Shown in pieces: positions 50,831 to 60,353 of a stretch of 64,000 bases of DNA. Source of the DNA: Saccharospirillum sp. (lineage in GTDB: Bacteria; Pseudomonadota; Gammaproteobacteria; Pseudomonadales; Natronospirillaceae); NCBI GenBank assembly GCA_018402545.1, contig JAGYIL010000001.1, positions 2,763,794 to 2,827,793 of the forward strand, written 5' to 3'. The notes beneath the pieces were generated by a model. It searched no databases, was not told where the DNA came from, and saw nothing but the letters and a program-made list of their open reading frames with translations. The stretch's first letter is position 1. The number at the start of each line of letters is the position of its first letter. Made by a program: the position numbers and the translations under genes.

Positions 50831-51601
50831 TTAGCTGCGCAGGCCTCGCCCGGTGTGCAGCAGGTAGAGTGCCCAGCTCATCAGCAGGGCAACAAACATC
50901 AGTAGCATGCCATAGGCCGCCAGCACCGGTATGTCGCTGTGCCCGATAATGCCATATCTGAAGGTGTTTACCATGTACAGAATCGGGTTGAGCTTGCTGA
51001 CCCATTGCCAGAAATCGGGCAACAATGAAACCGAGTAAAACACCCCACCCAAATACGTCAGTGGCGTCAGTATGAAGGTGGGCACGATGGTGACATCATC
51101 GAACTTGGTGGCAAAAATCGCATTGATGAGACCGGCGGTTGAGAAGACAACAGCCGTCAGCAAAATAACACTGAGTGTTACAAAGGCGTTGTGCACTTGC
51201 AGGTCGGTAAACCAGAGGCTCAATAGCGTCACAATAAAGCCACAGGCCAACCCACGCGCAACACCACCCACAACAAAACCGAGCATAATGACCCAGTTCG
51301 GAACCGGTGCCACCATCAGTTCTTCAATGGATTTCTGAAATTTGTTCGAGAAAAAGCTGGAACTGACGTTACCGTAACTGTTGGTGATCACCGTCATCAT
51401 GATCAGCCCGGGCACGATAAACTGCATGTAATCGTAGCCGTCCATGGTACCGATGCGGCTGCCAATCAGATTGCCGAAAATAATGAAGTACAACACCATG
51501 GTAATGGCTGGTGGCAGCAGGGTCTGCATCCAGATACGGGTAAAACGGCGAACTTCTTTATAAACAATGGCCGAAAATGCGACCCAATACGGATGATTCA
51601 C
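50831..51601 (-). CDS. yadH: ABC-2 type exporter permease (YadH-like)
   Basis: 256 residues with six membrane segments and the ABC-2 pattern (YKEVRRFTRIWMQTLLPPAI, 20 residues; FQKSIEELMVAPVPNW, the coupling region). The ATG overlaps the ATPase stop (51598-51601). Together the two form a half-known exporter of the YadGH type; the substrate is not known. Confidence 0.93.
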   Translation of the reverse strand: MNHPYWVAFSAIVYKEVRRFTRIWMQTLLPPAITMVLYFIIFGNLIGSRIGTMDGYDYMQFIVPGLIMMTVITNSYGNVSSSFFSNKFQKSIEELMVAPVPNWVIMLGFVVGGVARGLACGFIVTLLSLWFTDLQVHNAFVTLSVILLTAVVFSTAGLINAIFATKFDDVTIVPTFILTPLTYLGGVFYSVSLLPDFWQWVSKLNPILYMVNTFRYGIIGHSDIPVLAAYGMLLMFVALLMSWALYLLHTGRGLRS

Positions 51602-52530
51602 GCCTCGGCCTCCTGTTTGCTGTGGGTGGTGAGGTCAACAAAAAGCTCTTCGAGCCGGTTGGTCTTGGGCCGAATGCTGACAACGTCCAACCCCTTGGCT
51701 TCCAACTGGGAAAACACCTCATTCAGGGATTGCTCACGACTCAGATCGAACTCAATGCTGTGCTCGTCCAGCAGCCGGCTGCTGAAACCATCCAGTTCAG
51801 GGGCAATGGTCAGAGTGCCACGCACATCGACTACATAGGTCGAACGTTGCTTGCCTTTCAGTAGAGTTTTCGTCGGTGCCTGCGCCACGATTTCGCCGTT
51901 ATCGATGATGGCGATGTTGCGACAGAGGCTCTCTGCTTCTTCAAGATAGTGGGTTGTCAGAATAATGGTGGTGCCCTGCTTGTTCAGCCGCTTCAGAAAC
52001 GCCCACATGGATCGGCGAATCTCGATATCAACGCCCGCGGTCGGTTCATCCAGAATCAGCATACGGGGCTCATGCACCAGCGCCCGGGCAATCATCAGGC
52101 GTCGTTTCATGCCTCCGGAGAGCATGCGCGCCGGGACGTCGCGCTTGTCCCACAAATCCAGCTGTTTCAGGTAGGTTTCAGACCGGGCTTCGGCCAGTTT
52201 GCGCTTGAGGCCATAGTAGCCAGCTTGCTGGATGACGATGTCCTGCACTTTTTCGAAGGAATTGAAGTTGAATTCCTGAGGCACGACACCGAGGCTACGC
52301 TTTACGGCTTCCCGCTCGGTTACCAGATCGTAGCCACACACCTTGACGGTGCCTTCGCCTTTATTGACGAGGGAGGACACGATGCCCAGGGTGGTCGATT
52401 TACCGGCCCCGTTTGGGCCGAGCAGGGCAAAAAAATCACCCTCTTCAACGCTCAGGTCGATGCCCTTCAGGGCGACAAAACCATTGTCATAGACCTTGCG
52501 AAGCTGATGGATTTCGAGCGCTTTAGTCAT
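51598..52530 (-). CDS. yadG: ABC transporter ATPase (YadG-like)
   Basis: 310 residues. Walker A GPNGAGKST (about 38-46), signature LSGGMKRR (about 136), Walker B MLILDEPTAGVD (about 154-165), switch His in TTHYLEEAE. The C-terminal 90 residues are the usual extra domain of ABC-2 ATPases. First gene of the yadGH-queF cluster. Confidence 0.95.
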   Translation of the reverse strand: MTKALEIHQLRKVYDNGFVALKGIDLSVEEGDFFALLGPNGAGKSTTLGIVSSLVNKGEGTVKVCGYDLVTEREAVKRSLGVVPQEFNFNSFEKVQDIVIQQAGYYGLKRKLAEARSETYLKQLDLWDKRDVPARMLSGGMKRRLMIARALVHEPRMLILDEPTAGVDIEIRRSMWAFLKRLNKQGTTIILTTHYLEEAESLCRNIAIIDNGEIVAQAPTKTLLKGKQRSTYVVDVRGTLTIAPELDGFSSRLLDEHSIEFDLSREQSLNEVFSQLEAKGLDVVSIRPKTNRLEELFVDLTTHSKQEAEA

Positions 52531-52697
52531 GAAAGTCCTGTTCTGGTAGTCAGTCGCGACGCCGCGTCCGGATCAGCAGGGTGATCGTGGTGGCACGGCG
52601 AGTGAAACTTTGCTGCTATGCTGGGTGGTCAGGCAACCTGACCGGCAATGTGGTGCGTATAAGTGGTTGCTAAAGTCATTATTTCAATGGAGCCAAG

Positions 52698-53585
52698 ATG
52701 AAAGTCCTGATTACCGGTGTCACTGGCCTGCTGGGCTCGCAACTCGCCCGGCATTATTCTGAGAACGGACACGAGGTCTGGGGGCTGGTACACAGCACTC
52801 CTGTACCCGGCGACCTAGCCCGGCACATAACCCAGGTTCGGGCGCCCAATGAACTGACCGGCCATTTTAACCTGGCCATCAATCTCGCCGGGGCCAGTAT
52901 TGCCGGTGGGCGATGGTCGGCCAAACGCAAGCAAGTGTTACGTGACTCGCGTATCGGCCTCACCAATGCCTTGCTCGCTCCGTTGCCGAGCGAACAATAC
53001 CGCATAGACCACCTTATTAGTGGTTCCGCCATTGGTTACTACGGTTCCACCACAGAGACAGTTACGGAACAGTCACCTGCAGGGTCTGACTTTTCCGCTC
53101 GCATGGTGGCTGACTGGGAAGCCAGTGCTCTGGCAGGCCAGATGCACATCAACAAAATCACTCTGATCAGAACGGGCCTGGTGCTCAGCAACCGGGGCGG
53201 GCTGTTGAAACAATTGGCCTTGCCTGCCCGGCTGGGTCTGGCGGCCAGACTGGGCAAGGGGAATCAGGGTCAATCCTGGATTCATGAGGCCGACTGGCTC
53301 GCAGCGGTCACCTGGTTGCAGGAGCAGGGCCATACCGGTGCCTTCAATCTAACGGCACCGGGCCCGGTATCACAGGATACGTTCAGCCGCACACTGGCTC
53401 GGCAGCTGGACCGCCCTTACTGGCTGAAAGTCCCTTCAGCGCCTTTGCGCTGGGGTATGGGCGAGCTGGCTGACCTGGTGCTCAATGGCCAATGGGTGAT
53501 CCCCGCCCGATTAAAGGAACAAGGTTTTAACTTCGCATTTCCGGATCTGGAATCGGCCTTACGCGACCTCTTTGGCGAGCACTGA
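52698..53585 (+). CDS. yfcH: TIGR01777-type NAD(P) epimerase (YfcH-like)
   Basis: 295 residues. Rossmann start MKVLITGVTGLLGSQLARHY, NLAGASIAGGRWSAKRK, SGSAIGYYG and a C-terminal DUF1731 part (APLRWGMGELADLVLNGQWV). This subfamily of extended SDR proteins is near-universal in gammaproteobacteria; its substrate is unknown. Divergent from yadG. Confidence 0.93.
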   Translation: MKVLITGVTGLLGSQLARHYSENGHEVWGLVHSTPVPGDLARHITQVRAPNELTGHFNLAINLAGASIAGGRWSAKRKQVLRDSRIGLTNALLAPLPSEQYRIDHLISGSAIGYYGSTTETVTEQSPAGSDFSARMVADWEASALAGQMHINKITLIRTGLVLSNRGGLLKQLALPARLGLAARLGKGNQGQSWIHEADWLAAVTWLQEQGHTGAFNLTAPGPVSQDTFSRTLARQLDRPYWLKVPSAPLRWGMGELADLVLNGQWVIPARLKEQGFNFAFPDLESALRDLFGEH

Positions 53586-53675
53586 TAAGCGTCGGTATTT
53601 GCCGTATACTCCCGGCCTTCAACAGCCCGGCTGACTGTAAAAAGCCCGGGCAACCACGTCGCTCAGGAACTCACA

Positions 53676-54287
53676 ATGTTTGATGTCACGCCGTTTCGCG
53701 GCCTTGTTTTTGATATGGATGGCACCCTGGTCGAAAGCGGCCCGTTGCATGAAATCGCCTGGCGGGAGACTTTAGCCAAGTACAACCTTCCGGTAAATGC
53801 CCGGCTAATGCATAGCCTGGCCGGCGTTCCCACGCGCGAAACCCTGCTGCGGGTAGCGGCGGAAACCGGGCATCCGCTGAGTGCCCCGGTGGAGGAAATG
53901 AATGCCTTCAAGGAGGCTCTGGTCGCCGATCTGGCACCCCGCTACGTTAAGGCCACACCACTGGCAGAGCTGGCTCGCCAACACTATGGCACCTTACCCA
54001 TGGCCGTGGGTACCGGTGCCTATACCGCCGAAGCGCGGGACATCCTGAAGCACTGCGGTATTTTATCGTTATTCGACATCGTAGTGGGTGCCGATCAGGT
54101 AACACACCCAAAGCCGGCTCCGGATACCTTTCTGGCCTGTGCCGCCCACATTGGATGCGAGCCCGGCGACTGCGTTGTCTTTGAAGATGCCGATCTCGGG
54201 CTTGAGGCCGCCAGGGCTGCCGGCATGACGGCGGTGGACGTACGCACCGAGTTTCAGTTCATCAACGATTATTTTCTGGCCGGCTAA
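53676..54287 (+). CDS. HAD-superfamily phosphatase (YqaB-like)
   Basis: 203 residues. HAD motifs: VFDMDGTLVESGPLHEIAW (Asp13 and Asp15), motif II GTGAYTAE, motif III Lys in HPKPAPDTFLACA, motif IV VFEDADLGLEAARAAGM. The alpha-helical cap after motif I is of the beta-phosphoglucomutase type. Best fit is YqaB, a fructose-1-phosphate-like phosphatase; exact substrate open. Confidence 0.9.
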   Translation: MFDVTPFRGLVFDMDGTLVESGPLHEIAWRETLAKYNLPVNARLMHSLAGVPTRETLLRVAAETGHPLSAPVEEMNAFKEALVADLAPRYVKATPLAELARQHYGTLPMAVGTGAYTAEARDILKHCGILSLFDIVVGADQVTHPKPAPDTFLACAAHIGCEPGDCVVFEDADLGLEAARAAGMTAVDVRTEFQFINDYFLAG

Positions 54288-54292
54288 CGCCT

Positions 54293-55312
54293 CTATATGC
54301 GCCGTGACAGCGGTGACAGACTGGAAAAGCTTGCGTCGACCGGTCGCCAGTAGCCAGTCAGCCGCTGGTTCCAGTTGCGGATTTCCGGTGCCATTCGCTG
54401 TTCACTAACGGGCAACCCGAGCCGGGCCAGTATCGCTGTGAGGGCGGTTTCGGCCGCTGGCGCTGACCCGGTATCCATTTTCAGGGCGATACCAGCATTC
54501 AGCTCCGGAATAGAAGCGATGTAGACCCCTTCGGCACCCACTTTAAGAAACGCCCTGCCGTTCAATTCCGCCATCACTTCACTGCAATAGCGCCCGGTAC
54601 CGGCCACCATCATAGGTTCGCTGACGGCTGCGTCGTAAAGTTGCAACGCAGCCTGCTGATACATGCCCGGCAACTGATCCGGGTCGCCAAAGCGGGCAAA
54701 CCCGAGCGCCAGGTTTTTCAGTGGCATGGCCCAGGTTGGCACACTGCAGCCATCTGGCGCCATGGGCGCCCCTTCAAGACGAGTATCACAGCAGGTTTCA
54801 ATGCATTCTCGAATGGCAATCTGCACCGGATGATCTACCTCAATGTAGCCCTCTGTGTCCCAGCCCATGTGTCGCGCCAGCGCCAGCATACCGACATGCT
54901 TGCCAGAGCAGTTGTTGTGCCGGGCTCCTGGTGTCTGTTGCTGCCAGGCAAGGTCGATCAGCGCCTGTTGCTGCATGGGCCAGTGTTCGCCGCATTCCAG
55001 TGCCGGCTCGGCCAGTTCCAGCTTTTGCAACATGGCCAGAGCCGTGTTCGTGTGAAGCGCCTCGCCGTTGTGCGAGGCGCAGGTCAGTGCCAGTTCCGCT
55101 GGTGTAAAGCCAAAGGCTTTGGCCGCACCACTGGCCACCATGGGCAGCGCCTGGAAGGCCTTGATCGACGAGCGCGGATACGTCAGCGCATTCACATCCC
55201 CAACGGACCACAGCGTCTCACCGCTGCTGCGTACGATAACTGCCCGCCCGCGATGGGTGCTTTCAACGGCATCACTACGAACCACTTCGACCAGAACAGG
55301 GTTGGCTGACAT
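54293..55312 (-). CDS. L-asparaginase II (Rhizobium etli type, PF06089)
   Basis: 339 residues matching the AsnA-II family: TYPRSSIKAFQALP near the N-terminus, LTCASHNGEALHT, NNCSGKHVGMLALARHMGW (19 residues) with the Ser-Lys and Cys residues used for catalysis, and the C-terminal IALKMDTGSAPAAE. Cytoplasmic hydrolysis of asparagine to aspartate and ammonia. Convergent with the HAD gene with a five-base gap. Confidence 0.9.
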   Translation of the reverse strand: MSANPVLVEVVRSDAVESTHRGRAVIVRSSGETLWSVGDVNALTYPRSSIKAFQALPMVASGAAKAFGFTPAELALTCASHNGEALHTNTALAMLQKLELAEPALECGEHWPMQQQALIDLAWQQQTPGARHNNCSGKHVGMLALARHMGWDTEGYIEVDHPVQIAIRECIETCCDTRLEGAPMAPDGCSVPTWAMPLKNLALGFARFGDPDQLPGMYQQAALQLYDAAVSEPMMVAGTGRYCSEVMAELNGRAFLKVGAEGVYIASIPELNAGIALKMDTGSAPAAETALTAILARLGLPVSEQRMAPEIRNWNQRLTGYWRPVDASFSSLSPLSRRI

Positions 55313-55462
55313 GAATTTGAACTCCAGCGACTAATAACGAAAGGACGGTCACAGTACCAAAATTCGGCCAAGACGAGTACGAATTCCCGGATCCAACGGG
55401 ACAGCACTGCGCCACACCGGTAAACTGACTTACGGTACATTCCCGGCAAACAGGAGCAACGT

Positions 55463-55915
55463 ATGGCGAGCAAGTGGGCACAGCGGTTTTTCCAGATGGC
55501 GGAGCTGGTCGGCTCCTGGAGCAAAGACCCGTCTACGCAGGTGGGTGCGGTGATCACACAGGGCAACCGCGTCGTGTCGCTGGGCTTCAACGGTTACCCG
55601 CACGGTGTGTCAGACCGCGCCGACACCGATGACCGCGAAATGAAGTACGCCAAGACTATTCATGCCGAGGAAAACGCCATCCTTTTTGCCAAGAGGGATC
55701 TGGCCAACTGTGAAATCTGGGTTACTCACTTCCCCTGCCCCAATTGCGCCGCCAAGATAATACAAACAGGAATTACCATGGTGCACTGCCCGGTTCAGAC
55801 AGAAGATTTCCTGTCGCGCTGGGGAGAGAAAATCACCATCAGTGAATCCATGTTTGAAGAAGCCGGGGTCCAGGTACACTGGGTCAAGGAGCCACTGGCC
55901 GGACAACCTGCCTGA
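55463..55915 (+). CDS. dCMP deaminase-like zinc enzyme
   Basis: 150 residues. Zinc site: HAEENAI (His67, Glu69) and PCPNCA (Cys92, Cys95). KDPSTQVGAVI and FNGYPHGVSD are typical of the dCMP deaminase/ComEB family. It would convert dCMP to dUMP. ATG 55463 follows GGAGCAACGT. Confidence 0.9.
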   Translation: MASKWAQRFFQMAELVGSWSKDPSTQVGAVITQGNRVVSLGFNGYPHGVSDRADTDDREMKYAKTIHAEENAILFAKRDLANCEIWVTHFPCPNCAAKIIQTGITMVHCPVQTEDFLSRWGEKITISESMFEEAGVQVHWVKEPLAGQPA

Positions 55916-56258
55916 CGAAGAGATCAGTAAATAGCCAGTCAGTCATTCTGGCATGGACCCGCCGCATGTTCGGTGCACTTCTCCGGCTGCCGCGCAGAGG
56001 TGCGGCACACCGAAAGTAGCGAGTGTGCGCCAGATCAGCCTTTGCTCTGGCACCCCAGTATCAGACTTTCACCCTCCACCCCAGGCATCAGCGTACTCGC
56101 TAAGGCTACCGGTAACAGACTCGTGCCGGTACGGCTGAGACGACAGCACTTTCTTTCCAAGAAAACGATTTCAGCCATCAACACCAATTGCCAATCCCGC
56201 ACTATGCGGGCCTATCAGCCTTATTCTTCAAGCTTGGTCACTTTCTTAAAAAATTTTC
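55916..56258. other. Intergenic region upstream of the sugar operon
   Basis: No convincing coding frame in about 340 bases. It leads into the promoter/operator at 56259. Confidence 0.5.
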
Positions 56259-56287
56259 TTGAAAACGTTACCAAGCGTGCTCATACT
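56259..56287 (+). promoter_or_regulatory. Promoter with LacI/GalR-type operator for the alpha-galactoside operon
   Basis: TTGAAA (56259-56264) and CATACT (56282-56287) are 17 bases apart. Overlapping the -35 side, TGAAAACGTTACCA (56260-56273) has the central CG and imperfect symmetry of LacI-family operators. The regulator gene is not in the window. Sugar-induced derepression is likely. Confidence 0.55.
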
Positions 56288-56364
56288 CTCTTCCAATCTA
56301 GAATTAAAAGCGTCGGTCACAGTCGCTAAAAAATAACCACAAGAAAGTAAACGAGGTATTGCAC

Positions 56365-57246
56365 GTGCAGGAGACATCTGGTCAAAGCAGATGGCATGCA
56401 CTGACGCCATGGCTGTTTATGTTGCCTGCCATGTTGCTGTTCGCTGTTTATGTCATCATTCCTATCTTTCAAAGCATCTGGATCAGTTTTTTCGACTGGG
56501 ACGGAATTGGCGATAAAGTCTTCATCGGCTTTGGCAACTACGCAGAACTGATGGACGACCCGCAGTTCTGGACAGCCCTGTGGAACAACGTTCTATGGCT
56601 GTTATTCTTCATGTTGGCCGTTCCCATCGGCCTGGGCGTAGCCCTCTTTCTGAACCAGCAAGTGCTGGGCATTCGCGCCGTCAAATCGCTGTTTTTTTTC
56701 CCCTTTGTAATCTCCCAGGTCATCGTCGGAGTGGTCTTTTCCTGGTTTTACGACCCAAGCTCCGGCCTGCTGCAAGACATCATCGGCATCTTCGGGTTCG
56801 AGCCTCTGCCCATTCTTGCCAGCGAATCCATGGCCACCTACGGCATTATTGCTGCTGGTCTGTGGCCGCAAATCGCCTACACCATGATTCTCTACCTCAC
56901 CGGCCTCAATAACCTGAGCCCGGACCAGATCGAAGCGGCCCGTATGGACGGCGCTCACGGCTGGAGCATGTTGTGGAAGGTGATTATTCCGCAATTGCGC
57001 CCGGCCACCTTCATCGCGGTAGTGGTTACCGTCATCGGTGCACTGCGCTCCTTCGACCTGGTGGCCACCATGACCGGCGGTGGCCCCTATGGCAGTACCA
57101 CGGTTTTGGCTTTCTTTATGTACGAGCAGTCCATCTTCAGTTACCGCATGGGGTACGGCGCCGCCATCGCGACCGTTCTGTTCCTGCTGATGCTGGTGTA
57201 CATCGCATTTTTCCTGTGGCGCATGCTGCGTGCGGAACGAGGATAA
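56365..57246 (+). CDS. Sugar ABC transporter permease (MalF-type)
   Basis: 293 residues from GTG 56365 (AGGT seven bases upstream; a TTG at 56359 is possible). Six membrane helices and the EAA loop EAARMDGAHGWSMLWKVIIP, the contact for the ATPase. CUT1 family. First gene of the operon, three bases before the second permease. Confidence 0.93.
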   Translation: MQETSGQSRWHALTPWLFMLPAMLLFAVYVIIPIFQSIWISFFDWDGIGDKVFIGFGNYAELMDDPQFWTALWNNVLWLLFFMLAVPIGLGVALFLNQQVLGIRAVKSLFFFPFVISQVIVGVVFSWFYDPSSGLLQDIIGIFGFEPLPILASESMATYGIIAAGLWPQIAYTMILYLTGLNNLSPDQIEAARMDGAHGWSMLWKVIIPQLRPATFIAVVVTVIGALRSFDLVATMTGGGPYGSTTVLAFFMYEQSIFSYRMGYGAAIATVLFLLMLVYIAFFLWRMLRAERG

Positions 57247-57249
57247 GAC

Positions 57250-58101
57250 ATGTTTCCGACTCCCATACAACAAACGTCCCGCTTTACGCAGATCAGCTAC
57301 AAGGTCGCGCTGCCGCTGACCATCCTGATCTGGCTGCTGCCACTGGCCGCCATCATGATGACCTCGGTGCGCTCCATTGCCGACATCAATGCCGGCAACT
57401 ACTGGGGCTGGCCCGAGCAGTGGATGCTGATCGAGAACTACACCGAAGTCTTCGCCCGGACCAACATGGGTCGCTACCTGCTGAACAGCGTGCTGATCAC
57501 AGTACCAGTCATGATCTTTTCGGTCGGTCTGGCCACCATGGCTGGCTTTGCCCTGGCCAAGTACAAATTCCGGGGGCGCATCGCCATCTTTGCCGTCTTT
57601 ATCGGGGGGAACTTTGTTCCATTCCAGATTCTGATGATTCCGGTGCGTGACCTGACCATTCAGACTGGCCTGTACGACACCATCTGGGCGCTGATTATTT
57701 TCCACACCGCTTTCCAGACCGGGTTTTGCACGCTGTTTATGCGCAACTTTATTGTTGGCCTGCCGGACGAGCTGTTTGAATCCTGCCGCCTTGAAGGCGC
57801 CAGTGAATGGCAGATTTTCACCAAGATCGTGCTGCCGCTGGTAAGGCCCGCACTGGCTGCACTCTCGGTACTCATTTTTACCTTTATCTGGAACGACTAC
57901 TTCTGGGCCCTTGTGCTGGTTCAAAGCGATGAGGTCAGGCCGATCACCGCGGGCATCAGTGCCTTGCGAGGCCAATGGCTGGCGTCCTGGCAACTGATTT
58001 CAGCGGGCTCAATTGTGGCAGCGTTACCTCCGGTGATTCTGTTTTTCGCCATGCAACGCCATTTCATTGCTGGCCTGACACTGGGCGCAACCAAGGGATA
58101 A
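57250..58101 (+). CDS. Sugar ABC transporter permease (MalG-type)
   Basis: 283 residues, six membrane helices, EAA loop ESCRLEGASEWQIFTKIVLP. It pairs with the first permease to form the CUT1 channel. Two bases separate it from the alpha-galactosidase start. Confidence 0.94.
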   Translation: MFPTPIQQTSRFTQISYKVALPLTILIWLLPLAAIMMTSVRSIADINAGNYWGWPEQWMLIENYTEVFARTNMGRYLLNSVLITVPVMIFSVGLATMAGFALAKYKFRGRIAIFAVFIGGNFVPFQILMIPVRDLTIQTGLYDTIWALIIFHTAFQTGFCTLFMRNFIVGLPDELFESCRLEGASEWQIFTKIVLPLVRPALAALSVLIFTFIWNDYFWALVLVQSDEVRPITAGISALRGQWLASWQLISAGSIVAALPPVILFFAMQRHFIAGLTLGATKG

Positions 58102-58103
58102 CT

Positions 58104-60209
58104 ATGACGGTCTACGCTCTGCATTCAGAACGGTCTAGCCTGCTGATCGAGGCGCTGCCCGACGACGCGCCCGTTATTCGCTACTGGGGTGTCCGGCTGC
58201 ATCAGTCGACGGACCCCTTATTGTGGCAACCCGCGTTGCCTCAGGCAGGTCTGGATGAAGTCCGACCGTTGAGTATTGCGCCGACTTTGGCCGACGGTAC
58301 CTTCCTGGAGCCCGCCTTGCGTTCGCATCAGCATGGCCAGGGCTGGGCCGAGCAGTGGCAATTGACCGCCACCCAGGCAACAGACTCTGAACTGGCCTTC
58401 GTGCTGGTCAGTCGCTCAGACCTGGTTCAGCTTAACTGGAAGGTCAACCTGGATGCTGCAACCGATGTACTGTCAGTAAGCGCTACGCTGACCAACCAGA
58501 GTGACGATGAGCTCGCCCTTGAGCAGTGGCTGACCACCTGGCCCCTGCCCCGCGAGCACAACGACGTTCTGTCGTTTACGGGTCGCTGGGTCAACGAATT
58601 TCAACCCCGCCGTCAGGCACTGCCGATCGGTTCGCTGGAACTGACCAACCTAAAAGGCCGTACCTCCCACGACCATTTTCCAGGCCTGCTAACCGGCACC
58701 CCAGGCTTTACGGCGGAACAGGGCGATGTCTGCGCCTTTCATCTGGGCTGGAGTGGCAACCACCGCCAGCGCGTTGAACGAAATCAGCAGGGTCATACCC
58801 AGTTTCAGGCCGGTGCACACCTGCTGCCCGGCGAAATACGCCTGGCGCCCGGCGCTGAGTTCAAGGCACCTGTGCTTTATGCGACCCGATCGTCATCGGG
58901 CTTCAATGGCATCGCTGCGAATTTCCAGCAATTTGTTCGCACTACGCTCCTGAGCTGGCCAAACGAAGGCCCGCGACCGGTTCATATCAATACCTGGGAA
59001 GCGATTTATTTCGATCACACCCAGAAGGCGCTGGATGACCTGGCCGAGGCCGCTGCTGATGTGGGTGCTGAGCGCTACGTACTCGACGATGGCTGGTTTC
59101 AGGGGCGCCGTGACGATACCTCGGGGCTTGGCGACTGGACCGTAGACGAAAGCATTTATCCGGAAAAACTTCACCCGCTTGCGGCAACGCTGCAACGCTC
59201 CGGTCTTGAATTCGGCCTCTGGGTTGAGCCTGAGATGGTAAACCCGGATTCAGACCTGTACCGCGAACATCCGGATTGGGTACTTGCCATAGCCGGTCAG
59301 AATCAGCCTCTGGCACGTCAGCAACGGGTTCTGGACCTGACCCGGTTCGAGGTTCAAACCTACCTGTTTGAACACCTGAGCGCTTTGCTCAATGAATACC
59401 CCATTACCTATCTCAAGTGGGACATGAATCGCGATTTGGTACAGGCGGCTGATGCTCTGGGTCAGGCTGCGACCTTCCGCCAGACAGAAGCCCTCTATGC
59501 CTTGCTCGCAAAACTGCGTAAAGCGCATCCCGACGTTGAAATTGAGTCCTGTGCGTCGGGCGGCGCCCGCATGGACTACGGCATTCTGCAGCATACTCAT
59601 CGCTTCTGGCTGAGCGACTGCAACGATGCGCACGAGCGCCAGCGCATGCAGCAATGGGCCGCCTTGTTCTTCCCGGCAGAAGTGCTTGGCAGCCACATCG
59701 GACCACCGCATAGCCACACCACCGGACGTCAGCACGCGACAGAGGTTCGAGCCGGCACCGCGCTGTTCGGGCACATGGGCATCGAATGGGATGTTCGTCA
59801 TCTGAACGATGCAGACCGGCACGCACTGACTAACGCCATTGCCCTGCACAAAGAATGGCGACCGGTCATTCACAGCGGGATTCGCAGTGCCCTGCAGCCT
59901 GTCGATCCGAATCAGATCGCCTTTCAGATCGGCGCTGCACCGAATCACCTGATCAGTGTGTTTCAGCAAGACATGCCCGAACTGTCGGTTCCGGGGTCGC
60001 TGCGACTTTTGGGGCTACGGTCCGACAAGCAATATCGACTCTCGATCATCCTTCAGTCTACAAAAACAGGCCACTTGATGAAATCGCTCCCAGCCTGGAT
60101 GAACCGGGATGCAGTAAGACTAAACGGTGAGAGCCTGATGACAGTGGGACTGCCACTGCCCGTCATGGACCCGGACAGTTTGCTGGTGCTGGCACTGACT
60201 GAAGATTAA
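58104..60209 (+). CDS. Alpha-galactosidase, glycoside hydrolase family 36
   Basis: 701 residues from ATG 58104. After an N-terminal beta domain comes the GH36 barrel: NTWEAIYFDHTQ, YVLDDGWFQGRRDD, LWVEPEMVNPDSDLYREHP (19 residues). The nucleophile is in LKWDMNRD (Asp440), the acid/base in WLSDCNDAHER (Asp505), and CASGGARMDYGIL is conserved. No signal peptide, so it cleaves imported melibiose or raffinose-type sugars in the cytoplasm. It lies within the transporter operon. Confidence 0.96.
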   Translation: MTVYALHSERSSLLIEALPDDAPVIRYWGVRLHQSTDPLLWQPALPQAGLDEVRPLSIAPTLADGTFLEPALRSHQHGQGWAEQWQLTATQATDSELAFVLVSRSDLVQLNWKVNLDAATDVLSVSATLTNQSDDELALEQWLTTWPLPREHNDVLSFTGRWVNEFQPRRQALPIGSLELTNLKGRTSHDHFPGLLTGTPGFTAEQGDVCAFHLGWSGNHRQRVERNQQGHTQFQAGAHLLPGEIRLAPGAEFKAPVLYATRSSSGFNGIAANFQQFVRTTLLSWPNEGPRPVHINTWEAIYFDHTQKALDDLAEAAADVGAERYVLDDGWFQGRRDDTSGLGDWTVDESIYPEKLHPLAATLQRSGLEFGLWVEPEMVNPDSDLYREHPDWVLAIAGQNQPLARQQRVLDLTRFEVQTYLFEHLSALLNEYPITYLKWDMNRDLVQAADALGQAATFRQTEALYALLAKLRKAHPDVEIESCASGGARMDYGILQHTHRFWLSDCNDAHERQRMQQWAALFFPAEVLGSHIGPPHSHTTGRQHATEVRAGTALFGHMGIEWDVRHLNDADRHALTNAIALHKEWRPVIHSGIRSALQPVDPNQIAFQIGAAPNHLISVFQQDMPELSVPGSLRLLGLRSDKQYRLSIILQSTKTGHLMKSLPAWMNRDAVRLNGESLMTVGLPLPVMDPDSLLVLALTED

Positions 60210-60276
60210 GTAAATCGATTTGATGCGCTGGCCAAGGTCAGCGACGCAAAAAGAAAGCGCTCAAGCGCGAAGAACC

Positions 60277-60300
60277 GTGCCACCGGTGTACCGGTGACAC
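60277..60300 (+). other. Intercistronic hairpin
   Basis: CACCGGT (60281-60287) and ACCGGTG (60290-60296) with flanking GTG/CAC pairs form a stem without a T-tract. Between the galactosidase and binding-protein genes such a structure may protect or separate the transcripts and raise binding-protein output. Confidence 0.5.
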
Positions 60301-60353
60301 ATTGAAATGGGGCTCGCCCCAGATGTATCACAACAAAAAAGAAGGACGAGGCT